Below are positions 1 to 12,290 of a DNA stretch of 64,000 bases, in pieces. The notes under the pieces are model-generated. The model ran no database searches and was not told the DNA's origin. It saw only the letters and a list, made by a program, of their open reading frames with translations. The translations under genes were made by a program, and so were the position numbers. The DNA is from Angiostrongylus vasorum (lineage: Eukaryota; Nematoda; Chromadorea; Rhabditida; Metastrongylidae): the NCBI GenBank assembly GCA_018806985.1, contig JADANN010000091.1:143174-207173 (forward strand), written 5' to 3'. Positions within the stretch are counted from its first letter, which is position 1; each line of letters starts with the position of its first letter.

Positions 1-142
1 GAAAATAATACGATAGAAAGATCTTTGTAGTTGATTGTTAAATGATTTTGTAGAAATCCTTACAAAACATTGGTGAAAAAACGTATTCGATTCTGTCTAA
101 CTTCCTACTTTCTGTCTAATATTTCCCATCGTAGGCCGTTAT

Positions 143-345
143 GTGAAATACAACCACAGTGATGCTAAGATATTTGCAAATCTTGGAACCCCTAGGCCAA
201 CTTCGAACTCTCCATTACCCTTTCTGGGGGCCACGTCCACTCACTGCACCACTTTATTTGATACTCTTTCGTTTACTTTAGGCCAGAAAATTAGCTTTAT
301 TCTCTTCATTTCTCTGAATGGGTCGCAGTTATGGGTGACATAAAA
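143..345 (+). repeat. Fold-back (FB) element fragment
   Basis: This begins with the FB arm signature (a nuclear run like AAATACAACCACAGTGATGC followed by a TATTTGCAAA motif) that recurs at 26.3, 27.6, 29.4, 33.0, 39.6, 51.8 and 57.7 kb. The copy is diverged and lacks the second arm. The short frame across it is not a gene. Nothing gene-like is seen from 346 to 724. Confidence 0.5.
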
Positions 346-724
346 TCCACTGGAAGAAAGGCACTCCAGAAACCGATATGATTCCTGTGGATTTTTAACT
401 TCTGTGAACATATGAATTAATCATAGGGCTTTCGCCATTGCTTTGTTTTTGAAGAACAACCGAATAATTTAAAAAACTAACGAGCTTTAATACTAAAAAA
501 TGCTCTATTAAGGTAAAAAATTAGCACGGATTGAAGACATAAAAGTTCGTTTGAAGAAAAAATCTGTAATTTAGGTATACACGAATGTTGGTTGGACAAA
601 AACGCAATCTACCCGTAACAAACAGAAAGCGCTTGTTGGCGAAACCCCTTAAGTTTTTTGCACGGATAAATAGCCAGTTAATAAACACGTTAATAAACAG
701 CTAACATAAGTCTTCTTTATATTT

Positions 725-870
725 TTCTTTTTAGAGCAGTGGCACAGTGATACTCACATGGAGTGGTGGTGAACGCGTTTACCCCCGGAAAGGGTAATAG
801 CCACGTTCGGTCCCCCATATCAGACACCAGCGGTCCGGAATTTTTGCAAATATACCAGCAACACTATAAG
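725..870 (-). repeat. FB element arm with tRNA-like module
   Basis: Read on the minus strand this is the conserved FB core. The plus-strand wording GTGGTGGTGAACGCGTT and CGTTCGGTCCCCC are the box-A-like and box-B-like parts found in every FB copy. It is a single arm ending at a GCAAATAT motif. Confidence 0.55.
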
Positions 871-2837
871 AATTAGCTTCCAAATATCTCTCTCACCTTA
901 CTTTTTGTCCAGTAATTAACGACCAATTTATTTTTTAGCTCTCAATAACACAGCTTCGCTAGAAAAAACGTAACTTGGATGTCCTACTGTGACATGGGGA
1001 TCCTGCCGGTTCCAACACTACGAAATAACACATTCCATTTATGTGGGATTTTGCTTCTAACAGCTAGTTCATTCCTGGAATCTCAATGTTCTTCCATCCC
1101 TTCAGGACGTTCCTATATTCTCACCGTCGTGAAACTGCCCATCAGCTGAGTTACTTTTGGCTTTTTGGTTTCGGTCCTTAGTCCTTCTTAGGTTTCTCCT
1201 AAAATGGCAACGATTCCTGGCAAAAGTTTACTCTTAGCTGCCAAATTCTGGATTGTTATGACGTATTCTTTCTCGGCTTCGTGCTTTTGACATGCGCATG
1301 AACCCTAGGATCAAGAGAAGAAAAAAAACTACGAAACTACTTCAGCTTTTTTCTTGGTATTAAAAAGTCGACAAGATTCGGTTCGGTGAGCTTGACCAAT
1401 GGCGAAAAGAAATCTAACGCGTGGAAATAACACGAATGAAATAAGAAAAATTACGTAGCAACCGTGTTTCCGCAGAATTCTTGTGGACTTTCAGTTTTGA
1501 AGCCATATGGACCATTAAATTTACTGGCTCTAAATACTCTCAACTCCGTCTCAGTCGAACTAACACCATAGTTGAGCATGATGACGAGCATCACTACCAC
1601 CGTGCTATCCGCCCCCTAAAACGTTTAGATAGAAGCAGTAATAAAATAATAAGTGTCATAAATTTTAACGATTGGTCTGGTTCCTATCCGCATTTGTATT
1701 CAGCACAAAAAAAATGTTCTTACACCGCTGAGCTTTTTTTTTACAGCTTCACTCATTCGTGATGTTTTTTGATGTTCCTTCATAAATCAGAAGGAAAGTA
1801 GAAGATATTCAGGTTTGTTACACTAGAAGTACGTTGATAACTGCGGGAAAAAGAGTAAGATCCTGACGCAAAAGAGGGTTTTAAAAAGTTTCTTACAAAA
1901 AAACTTATTTAAAAAACCTTTCAAGAAAGTTTTTCGGCACAGCTGCACCTGCAGTAATCGACTCTTTTCATCAACTTGAGCCTCTTTCGGAGAATGATTT
2001 CTTGCAAGTGACAAATTTTGAAAGTGAAATGGCCGTGAACCAAGCAAATATGAAAAAAAAGGCAAAAAAAAAGTAAGGAAAAGAAGTTGGAGTACTTAAA
2101 GATCACTAAAACAGTGAATCTAAGAGGAATTACAGTACATTTAAAGTTTTCCTTACAAAAGATTCCTAACATGTGCCAAAAAGACACAATTGACTACTAA
2201 TCGATAATTAAGAGGAAGGCGGGAAAGATTCATTTTAAACGCAACTTCACGCGGACGGCCGATTTGGCTGCCATGTCATCGTGAGTAAATAGCGCAATTA
2301 CTTGTTCCCATTAGGACGACGATATGGGATTTAGACATGCTGTGCCTCAAAACGACGAAAATAAAGTTTCTCAAAATAGCCTAACCGACTTACTTTCTTG
2401 GGTATTAAAGTCCTTTTCCTAGTATCAACGTTTCTCTGCGCTGCACAGCTATGGTTGCTGACCTGAGTACTAAGGTAAAATCAGGAATCAAACCGACACA
2501 AAGACGATAAATCTACGTGATATACCTCCCATCCACTTTTGCTTTCAATTATTTGTTGGATTTACAAGAGTGGTTATGGCAATCGCCTATGCCTTAAGCC
2601 ATACTGGTTTAACCGATGTGACTAGTCAATGCTTCCATCAATATAGGTAAAACTCTTTCGCTTTCACTTGGTCAACTTCGTTTCACCAAGAAAACGTGAT
2701 ATGCTTGAGAAGGAAAACGAACTGGAACAAATAAATTTAGGTTGAGTGTCAAATTTGAAGAAAAAAAATCAGGAAGGAAATGGACAACCAGAAGAAAACT
2801 CAAGTCTAAACTAAAACAAGAAATTTTAACCTTTTTA
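871..2837. other. Unassigned AT-rich stretch, one possible exon
   Basis: No recognisable gene or repeat is seen. One candidate exon is 2432-2481 (+), between a CTTTTCCTAG acceptor and an AAG|GTAAAA donor, with one open frame holding an Ig-like VSLRCTA string. It is too short to identify. Another splice-donor-like site, ATC|GTGAGT, follows an ATG at about 2273. Both are weak. Confidence 0.2.
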
Positions 2838-3310
2838 CTTAGTGCCTACTCTTCTTGATGGCAGAGTATATTGCGAAACATAACTTCAACGAAACAGATA
2901 TTTGCCAAAACTCTGGACCGCAGGTGCCTATGAGTGGGGAACAGACGCGCTATTGTCCTTTCGGGGAGTAACGCGTTCACCACCACACCATGCGAGTCTT
3001 TCGTTTCGCCTGTCTTTCAGCTAGTTCTATCGATCTTTTGCCATCAGCAATCATCCGTCAATGGGATTGATCTGGGGAGCCCAAATCGGCATTGAACCCA
3101 GTTAAGCTGAGGCTATAGTTATAATCACAATTTGCTGATGGCAAAAAGATCGATAGAACTAGCTGAGAGACAGGCGAAACGAAGGACCCGCACAGTGTAG
3201 TGGTGAACGCGTTACTCCCCGGAAAGGACAATAGCGCGTTCGTTCCCCACAATAGGCACCTGCGGTCCAGAGTTTGCAAATATCTCAGCTTCGTTGAGGT
3301 TAAAAACAAG
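2838..3310. mobile_element. Near-complete fold-back element
   Basis: Two inverted arms (about 2838-3055 and 3130-3310) flank a spacer of roughly 75 bp. Each arm holds the full FB module: outer TTTACTTAGTGCCTAC-type end on the left, the CTGGACCGCAGGTG block, the tRNA-like boxes, the TAGTTCTATCGATC block, then the spacer. As RNA or single-stranded DNA it would form a hairpin of over 150 bp. It has no coding capacity and is presumably non-autonomous. The right outer end is eroded. Confidence 0.7.
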
Positions 3311-3420
3311 AAATATTGTTCACAATAATTCTTAAGAGAAAAAAATAAATTTTTCGATATAAAAAGAGCTTGAAGGCGACGGTTATCGAGTTCTTCAAAA
3401 AAATTTTTTATGCGATAAGG

Positions 3421-3696
3421 AGCGTGTGGCGCAGTAGTTGGAGGCGCCACTGCCACACACACACACACACGTGGAATCGATCCCCGCGCCAATGGCCCAC
3501 CAAGCCTTCCATCCCTCCCGGATCGGCAAATGGGTACCAAACTTGTCTGGGAGAATAGCAGCACTGGCTCGATACATCGGTAGGCCAACGCGAGTCATTG
3601 TAAGGGGCCAGATATGCAGTCACCTCCAACGATGCTTAACGAAGTCGAGTGCATCCCTTGGGGATTGATCGACGCCGAGAGCTCTATTCTTTTATC
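3421..3696 (+). mobile_element. SINE-1, tRNA-derived, with target-site duplication
   Basis: The 5' head carries a box-A-like TGGCGCAGTAGTTGG and a box-B-like GGAATCGATCC. The tail ends GAGCTCTATTCTTTTATC. A 14 bp duplication, TTTATGCGATAAGG, flanks it at 3407-3420 and 3697-3710, the mark of LINE-driven insertion. A (CA)n run at 3459-3472 enlarges the head. Confidence 0.85.
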
Positions 3697-4399
3697 TTTA
3701 TGCGATAAGGATTGCTGAGATCGTTAGATCGTCATCGAGCTGTCAGTGGATTAATGGAATTATTCATATCCGTTACTATAAGCGAAGCAGTTATGAAGAA
3801 ATTGCTGTCACAGCCCGCAAACCTCTTGTTAGACCAAAACGACCAACGAGGGTAGAACGGATGAAGCGAAGACGATGGAATGCCTTGATTTTAGATAAGC
3901 AATTAATCTCATTCTTAGGCTGAAAAAAGAATTAATAGCGGTGACAGCAGTTTAGTGCATTGAAACCGTTGAAAATTGTTGTTCGTCACCTCTGTGAAAA
4001 ACTTTTCGCGGAGTTCTTATTATATTACAATTCCCTTCATGCGAGAGAAAACCCGTAGCATATCTGCATGTAAAAAAAAACGGGGAAAATTTAGCACAGA
4101 TGCGGATCACGGTGAGTCCCAGAATGGATGCGGAATGGTGGCAAGGCGAACGGAAGACAAAGAAAAAAAGCAATCTGATCCCAGTTAGGTTCATCGCCGT
4201 GCTTCCTAAAATTCACATTTTCGAACACCTTTGCTTTAGTTTTTCTTTTTGCTAAGAATTGAAATTTAACTCTGAAACTATCCGACCAACATTAGTAAAT
4301 GGTAAGCAATTATCTTAATGGACAGAAAAAAAAACGCTAACGAAAATCCCGAAGACGAAAAATCCACGTAAAAGATACCAATATAGAGAAAACTATATG

Positions 4400-4678
4400 G
4401 ATAAAAAAGCTCTCAGCATTGATCAATCTCTGAGGGATGCGCCATGTATTCGATTTCACTAAGTATTGTTCGAAGATGATTGAATGCATACCTGGCCTTT
4501 ACAATGACTCGCGGGGGGCCTACCGATGTATCGAGCCGGTGCTGCTATCCTCCCAAGCAAGTCTGGTACCAATTTGACAACTCCGGAGGGATGTAAGGCT
4601 TGGTGGGCCATGGGCGCGGAGATCGATTCCACGTGTTTGTCGCAGTGACGCCTCCAACCACTGCGCCACAGACGCCCA
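4400..4678 (-). mobile_element. SINE-1 copy
   Basis: This is a full-length SINE-1 in reverse, from the AGCTTTTTTATCC tail to the GGGCGTCTGTGGCGCAGTGG head. It is about 85-90% like the other copies by eye. Unassigned DNA lies on both sides (3711-4399). Confidence 0.8.
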
Positions 4679-6100
4679 TACAGAAAACTACATAAAGTCA
4701 CTAAATTGACTGGAGTGTGAAGTAAACGTAATTCCACACAAAAATCCACTAAACGCTTGAGTAATGTTGACAAGAATTCTCGTTGCTCAGGAGTTTCGAT
4801 TCGCTTAGTCTTTGGGTTATTTGGCACACCTTCAGATAGTGGTTAAACCTGGAACAAGGGATACCATGTATTAGACCGTTAAAAGACTACTAGACATGAA
4901 TCGTAAACAACTCGTACCATCAAAACTGATGCTGCAGCATTTTTTAAGAGCACCTTCAACACAGAAAACACTGGCTTTCCTTTCAAATTGGGCGAATCGA
5001 GCCATTGGGCACGTCTAATGCGTAGCAAAAACACCTGTCCTTTACTGGTGTTGCCTCGAGTCAGAAGAGGAATAATGGTTCTTAAGTGGGGTAGGTGGTA
5101 CAAGGGATACACAAATGCATGAGTCGGACGGAATTCTCGGAAGAATGCGTGAGATTACGATAATGTAACGTTCTAATTTTTTTCTTAAGAAACTTCGAAC
5201 TCTTAACGGAACTCTTGAAGGCGGTGGCGTCGAAACGTTAACCGTTTCTTTTTTTATTAACCTCGTGTTAGCTTGTCAATGGAAGAATACATATTATTTG
5301 GTCATGCCAAGGTCAAACGAAAGACGACTTTTGAAATATCTTAATAGAATGTCAAAAATTCAAAAAATGGGTAGGAAGAATGCCTGTTGAATCAGATTTC
5401 GCAGCCGCATCTCATTACGTGCGACGGAAGGTCTGCGACACTTCGTCGTAACTTCGTCACTCGACTGATATTCTCCTGCAAGATGGGAAAAACACCTTGC
5501 ACTTGCTCAGTAATGCGTAACACTCGAGAGGTGCTAAAGAACGGACAGCTTTAGCAAGTTGACAATAACCATAAGTGCCGAAAGTATACTACTCGATCTT
5601 CCTAGCGGTTATCAAACCGAACTGATTGGACATAAAAAGGAGAAAAGGACGGAAATGCACTAAATAATATTTCCAGACGCATTAGATGGAGGTGGACATG
5701 TTACCCGGTTGACGTTCGATTTCTCATCATCACTTTTCCAGAATCTTCCAAACTAATAAGATTTGTGCAGACATGATCAGAAACCGAGCAAGCTCATTCT
5801 AAGGCGAATGAAACAGAAAATTGAATGATTACTGAAATCAAATTGCTAGTTTTGTTGACTTTCTTTATTATGACTAATCATGTTACTATTATATTATGCA
5901 TGAGCGCAGTTATTCTCATATGAAACTTCAGGTGAAATCAAGAAATGTAAGGACTTTTTTGAGGAGACATAATCAACCTTTTTCGGTAGTAGTCATTATA
6001 TCATTTGTTTAGAAGTGCTCTATTCCCGAACCTTCAGTTTTCTCTCTCCCTCTTTCCTCGTTCTTCTTTCTCTTTCTGCTCTTCCTTTCACTGTTTTTCT

Positions 6101-6104
<4 letters not shown>
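4679..6104. other. Unassigned intergenic or intronic DNA
   Basis: No recognisable coding, RNA or repeat signal is seen. Short frames of 77-80 codons lack splice context and family resemblance. A TAACCTCGTGTTAGCTTG end near 5260-5277, after a gene-poor run with CGTCGAAACGTTAACCG at 5229-5245, is an eroded 3' end of the hammerhead-bearing short repeat (see 45690). Confidence 0.3.

Positions 6105-6144
<40 letters not shown>
6105..6144. repeat. (TC)n microsatellite
   Basis: This is a pure TC dinucleotide array of about 20 units. It creates artificial Ser-Leu or Arg-Glu frames on both strands. Confidence 0.95.
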
Positions 6145-6149
<5 letters not shown>

Positions 6150-6600
6150 GTCCAGTATATCGTGCTATTACCTCTCAATCTTTGTGTTGCTAAATCATCG
6201 TAATCACTAGGTTTAAGAAGCAATATCATTATTCCGGTAGAGAAAAAAAGAGCAGAAACATCTTTAACAAAAGATTCAACACCGGTGCGCTTAAGCACTG
6301 CTGCGTGAAACTTGAGCTCGCGGTATATTTCAAAGAGTTTAAAGGGCGTGGAACTTAGGAAACCTAAAATTTAGGTGTTCAGTTCTAATTTTCTGATGAC
6401 TGTGACAGCAAAACAAAATTTTAGAAGAATGGATTCTGTGGAAATTTCCCAAAAAATGGAGCAAATACTAGCGAAAAACGCACTGAAAGTCATTCTGGGA
6501 ACACCACAGATCTTTCATTTATTTCAGAAATGGGGAAAATTAACAAGAAAAATCTTTTTGGTTAGATCGTTGTCTCCAGAAAACGTGAGATAAAAGAAGG

Positions 6601-6642
6601 TGTTTTCTTTCATATCACGCTGTTTTCTTTCATATCACGCTT
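6601..6642. repeat. Two-copy 20 bp tandem repeat
   Basis: GTTTTCTTTCATATCACGCT occurs twice head to tail. It lies in a stretch (6145-6900) with no other recognisable feature. Confidence 0.85.
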
Positions 6643-6904
6643 TCTGGAGAAGCCTTCAACGCGATAGTGTCGGCTTCTCGTAGTAACTTAAAAAGACCGG
6701 CTTTCTACAGAACCTCGGCAATGATAAACGACTCGTGTGAATCTCAGAAACGCCTCCAAATAATGTTCAAAACCTAATAAGATAACTTTCATGCTACCTT
6801 TCTTATTAAACGAAATGAGTGCCGAAGCCAAGAGGGCTGTCCAGTAATAATTGGTCTAGAGAACTTTGTAGAAGTTGTAGAAATTTCACCTAGTCACTAC
6901 TTAG

Positions 6905-7305
6905 TTCGGAATCTCCTGTGTGACTGCATTGCTAAAAGAGAAGAATGCGCTATGTGCTGACTGCAGAGACGGACACTTCATCAAATCAGGTACAATACGC
7001 CTGAGCTCTTGTGAACAGGTACGTTGACGAAACGGGTAGAACACTTTGTGTCCGCTTAAAAGAACATCAAGATGGAAAACTTGGAATTCGACAAAGGGCT
7101 CCTCTTGGCACACATAGGGCACAAAACCACAACGATGATGATTTTGAAGTGACTGACCTGATCGTAGTGCAGGAATCAAAAACATCAACACGCAAGACTC
7201 TTGAAGCATTTCGGGTAAATTCAAAAGTCCAAAAAATGAATCGAAAAGACACGAATGGCTCGCTAATGCACATGACTTGGAGCCTTTCTTTCAGACCCAT
7301 TTTTT
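6905..7305 (+). pseudogene. PLE remnant, GIY-YIG endonuclease end
   Basis: The frame from 7011 reads RYVDETGRTLCVRLKEHQDG, matching the PLE GIY-YIG nuclease (YIGETGRPLCVR in the best copy at 50.2 kb). It continues through THRAQNHNDDDFEVTDL and the KTLEAF block. The catalytic glycine of YIG is lost (YVD). Upstream 6905-7010 shows matching but frameshifted sequence. It is a dead fragment with no RT portion. Confidence 0.75.
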
Positions 7306-7498
7306 AATCTGACTTGGTTTCGCTCGTTATCTCTCGTGAACAACGGACGGGAGCTCTCAAACGCAATAACACGGTGAACAGGCGCTCACAGACCGTTATC
7401 AACAGTATGGGTAATTAACACAATAAATTGGATAGTGTTACATGAAATAATTTTGGGGTATGAAGAAGGCGAATTCAACGAAACGTCGGCCATCAAAC

Positions 7499-7524
7499 CA
7501 CAACAACAACAACAACAACAAAAG
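7499..7524. repeat. (CAA)n microsatellite
   Basis: A short CAA array of about eight units. It gives a poly-Asn frame on the plus strand that should not be read as a gene. Confidence 0.9.
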
Positions 7525-7639
7525 TAAAAACAAGGACAACAACTTATACCAAACTCGCGGCAGCTCAACAAAAGCTGCCCCTAATTTACATAAATGTCGA
7601 TCTCTTTATACGACAAAAATAATTAATTTTGCCTCATTC

Positions 7640-7810
7640 GAGATGTTCCACTGAGGAAAATACGATTCGAAGCGGAACGAATACATGCCATCGAGAAGAG
7701 GAACAACTGTGGACCATCGACATGGATCGTCGGCTCTGATGAAGACGAAGGCTTCGAAACATTAGCCGAATAAACATCTCGTATCAACTTCGTGTAAGCT
7801 CAGCAATGTA
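7640..7810 (+). repeat. Short hammerhead-bearing repeat, degraded
   Basis: It matches the unit at 45690-45890: the CAACTGTGGACCATCGACA block, an intact CTGATGA at 7736-7742, GAAA at 7756-7759, AGCCGA at 7764-7769 and a CGTGTAAGCTCAGCAA end. Stem I (TCGGCT 7730-7735 with AGCCGA) is intact. Stem II is disrupted and the ACGT after GAAA has become ACAT. Confidence 0.6.
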
Positions 7811-9330
7811 AGTACAAAAAATACTTGATGTCAAGAAATGGTCTAATCATGATATTATGAATGAGAAAAGAGTAAAGCGAAAGAAGATGAAAAAAAAGGG
7901 TAGTTAGAATAAGCCTCGTGACATAACCTTTCTGCGGTTTTACTTATAATCCAGCATCAATACCATCCAGTAATAAATTTTTTAAAAAACACGGCGACAG
8001 AATTTTTTGTCTTCTTTGGTCGTTTCCTTTCTGTTTTTCAATGGTTCTTCCAAAACAAAGTTTTCTCGCTCCACATAATTTGTTGTGTGGAAAGGAAACT
8101 GTGTTTCCTTCAAATCAATATTTCCTAACGAAAGAAGTCTTCAAGAAGTTCGGCTTCGGAGAAAATCTCATAGTTGCTACAAGACTAGCCTTAAATTCGC
8201 TATGAGAACAAATGTCATCTAGAATTTGCCAGAAGACGTGAAGACGAAATCTCATTTATATTTCACATAGGATTTCGATCGATGTGCATAAATGTCACAG
8301 TATCCCTTAAGATCGCGTGTGAAATGTTCTTTGTGGAAAAAGAATATCATCACATCAAGCTCCATACCTCAGTGAAATTTATTGATAAGCTTCACTGATC
8401 ATATCACTAACGGTGGCCAGTTAGCAATCATGTCTCTGTTTTCTTTCGTTTTAGATGAAATACTGCTACCAAATTCTTGACCTAGAAGGTATTAAGAATT
8501 CCCGCGGGTTTAAAGTCGTGGGTTAGATCTAAACTTAAGACTTGTTAAGGCTTCTAGGTTGTATTTCAGCAGTGGATTTTGAACTTGCTTCAAAGCACTG
8601 TTACATCTCCTCCTATTATTTTTTTCGAACTATTGAAGAACTGCTGCGCAGTATCTTTTCATTACATCAAAAAAAATCTGAAGACGGAATTAGGCAAACA
8701 ACAAAGAAAATCGGATATAGAGCATGGGATAGGGAAAAGAGAGATCAAGAATGTTTAGGGTGGGAAATAGTAGAACTGCTTTGAGATAGACAGGAAGGGA
8801 ATGCTTAGAGGTACACCTACACACACAGAGAGAGAGAGGGAGAGAGAGAATGAAGTAGCAAAAAAGGATCATTTACCTAAAAAACAAATCTACTCAAGCA
8901 CACACAGGATGGGAAAAACGTTCATTCAACACATCAGTTACATCAAATCTAAGTTGAAGACTGGCCGAAGAAATTTGAAATGAATTAGGAACATTGGAAA
9001 GCAATTACTCTCGGATAAGGTTGAAGCAAGTAGTGGCGTTAAAGAAAAATCCGATTGCTTCCTGTGGTGACAAAGATCAAAAGTTAATGAGGGATACTTC
9101 GAAATCGACACAGTTTCTCAACAAAGTAGTCATTCCAAGCCCTCGCAGGGTAAATTAAACAACCAATAAAAAGTACTGCAAATGTGTCAAAATTGACCTA
9201 TCTTTAACATTGTCGTGATTAATCAATATTTACTCGGATGAGTAAGCTAACACTAGGTTTTTGTAAAAACTTTTACTCGGCTAACGACTCCATGATTTAG
9301 CCTTATTAGATCAACGACTGTTTTCTATGA
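7811..9330. other. Unassigned stretch with an (AG)n run
   Basis: No gene is recognised. A short GAGA-rich array lies at 8826-8850. Frames of 60-80 codons here have no splice context or family resemblance. Confidence 0.3.
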
Positions 9331-9339
9331 AGTGACGCT

Positions 9340-9535
9340 GCCGAGAGTGAACCTTCATTCGAGCGGTTATCTAAGCCACTGGATTCGACTCAATGTGACG
9401 ACGAAGACACACAACGCTAGGAAAACCGATTGTGGACAATCAACAAGAACCAACGCTGCTCCTAAGATAAAGAAGGCGCAGAAATGCTAGCTGAATAATA
9501 CTTTCTATCAACCTTGTGCTAGCTGAATTATCTAA
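9340..9535 (+). repeat. Short hammerhead-bearing repeat, very degraded
   Basis: It resembles the 45690 unit in order of blocks (CGACGAAGACACACAACG, a TTGTGGACAATCAACA block, GCTAGCTGAATAATA, then TATCAACCTTGTGCTAGCTGAA). The ribozyme core itself is no longer readable. Confidence 0.4.
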
Positions 9536-10029
9536 AAAAATGGAATCCAGTGTCACATGAGGAGAATGCATTTATGAGAAACGGATACAGTAAGCCTTCT
9601 TTTCTAGAAGAAACAAAAGCTTAACGTTGGCATTGACGGTTTGTAAGTGTTGTTCAGGCCCGAAAGAATATTGCTCACCACTTTTTTAGTAGCTATACAA
9701 GAATATTTCTTAGAAGCTTCAGATTTCTTTTCTCACGTATTCTTTCGTCCTCTCAAAAGCAGTCGCCGTGCCGTGTTGGTAGAAAGGATCATTTCGGTCT
9801 CTTCGAACTAAGCTTTTCCGAAACTGAACCGTTCACCATGAGAGTTCACTTTCAACTGGGCTCCTGCACTGAAACATGCAGCTCCTATTTTTGATTGGCA
9901 AATTAGGCCTGCAGTGAGTTCCAAATTGCACATTGCAGTTCGACACCTAAGAATTTAGTAGAAAGTTGGGACTTGTCAACGTGTTTATGGAAGCAAGTAA
10001 GCACATCTTAGTTAGTGTGTTGATTACAA

Positions 10030-10145
10030 ATCCTACCCATGGGCAGGGCAAGGTTCTTTCGCTCAAAATTCTCATCCCTCCAGAGTCGAGAAATTGGTAG
10101 CGGGCTTGCCTGAAACAATCTCGCTCCTCAGTGTACATGGGAACG
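10030..10145 (+). repeat. SINE-1 fragment
   Basis: Only the central block survives: CATCCCTCCAGAGTCGAGAAATTGG followed by GGGCTTGCCTG. Head and tail are missing. Flanking 9536-10029 has no recognised feature. Confidence 0.45.
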
Positions 10146-10204
10146 CTCTAGCACAACTACCTCATCACTCCAGGAAGAAACAATATGTATTCTTTCCTTG
10201 TTTA

Positions 10205-10400
10205 ACTTACACGAGGTTGACAAATATTCTTTATTTTTGGCCGATGTTTCGACCTCTTCGTCTTCCTCAGAGCCGATGATCCGAGTCCATGTCCACTGTC
10301 GTTTTCTTTCTCGATGTGGTATGTTCGTCGTTATATCGAGCCCGATCTTCTTTAGTGATGCATCTGTCGAATAAGGCATACTGATGCGATGATGCTATTT
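10205..10400 (-). repeat. Short hammerhead-bearing repeat, minus strand
   Basis: On the minus strand it runs from a GGGCTCGATATAACGACGAA block through TGGACATGGACTCGGATCATC to the core (CTGAGGA, then GGTC-GAAACATC) and a TCAACCTCGTGTAAGTTAA end. The TCGGCT half of stem I is kept at 10271-10276. The opposite half reads GGCCAA, so pairing is partial. Confidence 0.6.
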
Positions 10401-10449
10401 CGTACAGGACGGTTGTTATCGATAGCGATGGTTGTCCGGTAATAACCAC

Positions 10450-12010
10450 TCTTTCTCCGGGAAATCCATCTTGTAGAAATCTGTATCACTAAGTTTACTC
10501 CACCATTTCATCTTGGCGGCGAAGTATTCTTGTTCGCTGCACAACCACGTAAGCCACCAGCTAAGGTTACATAGCCTGAAAACACATTAATTCCTCCATC
10601 AGAAATCCAATCTCTAAGCCGGAAACTGTAAGACAACGCCAGTATATGTTAGAATTCTGGCAGAAGCATGAGAAAAGACGATAAAATCTTATTCCTATCC
10701 AAATTGACCCACATCCGAATTTTATTCACCTGTAAATCAACCAGCTGGCCACCTTAAAACTCTAAGGAAGATAATTCGCTCAAAAAACAAACCGCAAAAA
10801 CCATCTGGTCTTGGGACCACATTAAATTTAAAAAAAATGGCAACGAAATATTTAGACACTTCGTTACTTGACTGAAGTATTCTCGCCGAAATTTGAATCA
10901 TATCGCAACACTTTGCGAAGGCAGCGATAGAGAAAGATAGTAGACTAAGTTCAAGACATTGTTCTTCCTAAAGAAATCATAGCTCTGAGCTATTTTTTGC
11001 TTAATAAAAGCTTAATGCAGGAACAACAATAGATGTAGTAGTCAAACCGCCTCTTTCCGGCAAGTTATAACAGAAAAAAAGGGGTTCGCTGATAGCTGAA
11101 GCATTGAACGTAGAATTATCTGTAGTACAGAGAAATCTGGTGCTAATCTCTCTAAAATGCTTTAAAACTCGTAGTTAACTCTCTTTCTCTCTCTTTCTCC
11201 CTCTCTCTCTCCTCTCTAATTCCCAATTGCGCCTCGAGCAAGCCTCAATTATGTTCTGCTGATCTTTCATTACGATGTCACGTTATGCTTCTACGCTTCT
11301 CCTAATGACACGACTAAAATAGGACGTTCACTCGAAGGTGATAAAACGTTACCATTTACAAAGTTCTAAAGAATAAACAAAAATTTTCAGCGTTTTACAG
11401 TGGGTTCGGGCACGATACTAGTTATGGTGACAATTTGAGAAAACGAAGAGGGTTCTGCACAGCCATAACTCTAAAAAACCGATTTATAGAGGTTTTCATG
11501 TTTACTAACAACGGATGCGAGGAAACGAATATAAGGCAAGAAGTGTTGGAATCTGTACAGTAGCAGATGTAAAAAAAACAAGCCCTGTAAAATGAAGAAA
11601 AAAGCAACTTTAGGTAACAAGTATTCTAACCGAAAATAGGTGAGAACAAAGCGCACGACGTAAGAAGTAATGCATTGCAATCAATGCGTACCTCTCTTAA
11701 GTGCTGCTTGCTTGTTCACCATCTCATTTTCAAGGTCTTGAAATTTCTCATACAACATGTTCTTTTTAAACTATCTTGTTTAATAGAGACTCGACTCTAG
11801 TTTAGTAACAAATTAGCAATAGGATTTTATTGAGCACATAAGTGTAGCTCATTTTTCATTTGAAGTTACTTTTCAAATTTTCCTCGTAGAAATATGGAAG
11901 AGTTCAAAAAATGAACTAACAGAACGGACATTTTATCCTTTCTTTTTCGTCAAACTTCTCAACAAAACATCCTATGGCTCGGAAATGCTTTTTTCCGTGT
12001 TTTCCAGTTC
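10450..12010. other. Unassigned stretch with a (CT)n run
   Basis: No gene is recognised. A pyrimidine array (CTCTCTTTCTC-type) lies at about 11180-11217. The frames near 11422-11680 are AT-rich and unsupported. Confidence 0.3.
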
Positions 12011-12290
12011 ACCGTGGTTGTGGCGCAGTGGTTTGAGGCGCACACTGCTACACACACATGGAGTCGATGCCCGCGCCTGTGGCCCACCAAGCCTTCCAAT
12101 CCTCCGGGGTCGGCAAATTGGTGCCAGACTTGTCTGGAAGGATAGCAGCACTGGCTCGATACATCGGTAGGTCACCGCGAGTCATTGTAAAGGCCAGATA
12201 TGCATTCAATCACCTCCGACGATACTTGATGAAGTCGAATTCATGGTGCATCCCTCAGGGATTGATCAACGCCGAGAGTTTTATCCCTTT
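12011..12290 (+). mobile_element. SINE-1 copy
   Basis: Complete SINE-1 from TGGTTGTGGCGCAGTGG to the GAGAGTTTTATCCC tail. It keeps the CTTGTCTGGAAGGATAGC and TACATCGGTAGG landmarks. Confidence 0.8.

Noticed and set aside
3058..3588. 176-codon minus-strand frame
   Set aside because: It spans an FB arm and a SINE-1 in reverse. No conserved domain, and the same peptide pieces recur wherever these repeats are read.
6005..6203. Overlapping Ser/Leu-rich and Arg/Glu-rich frames
   Set aside because: Produced by the (TC)n microsatellite.
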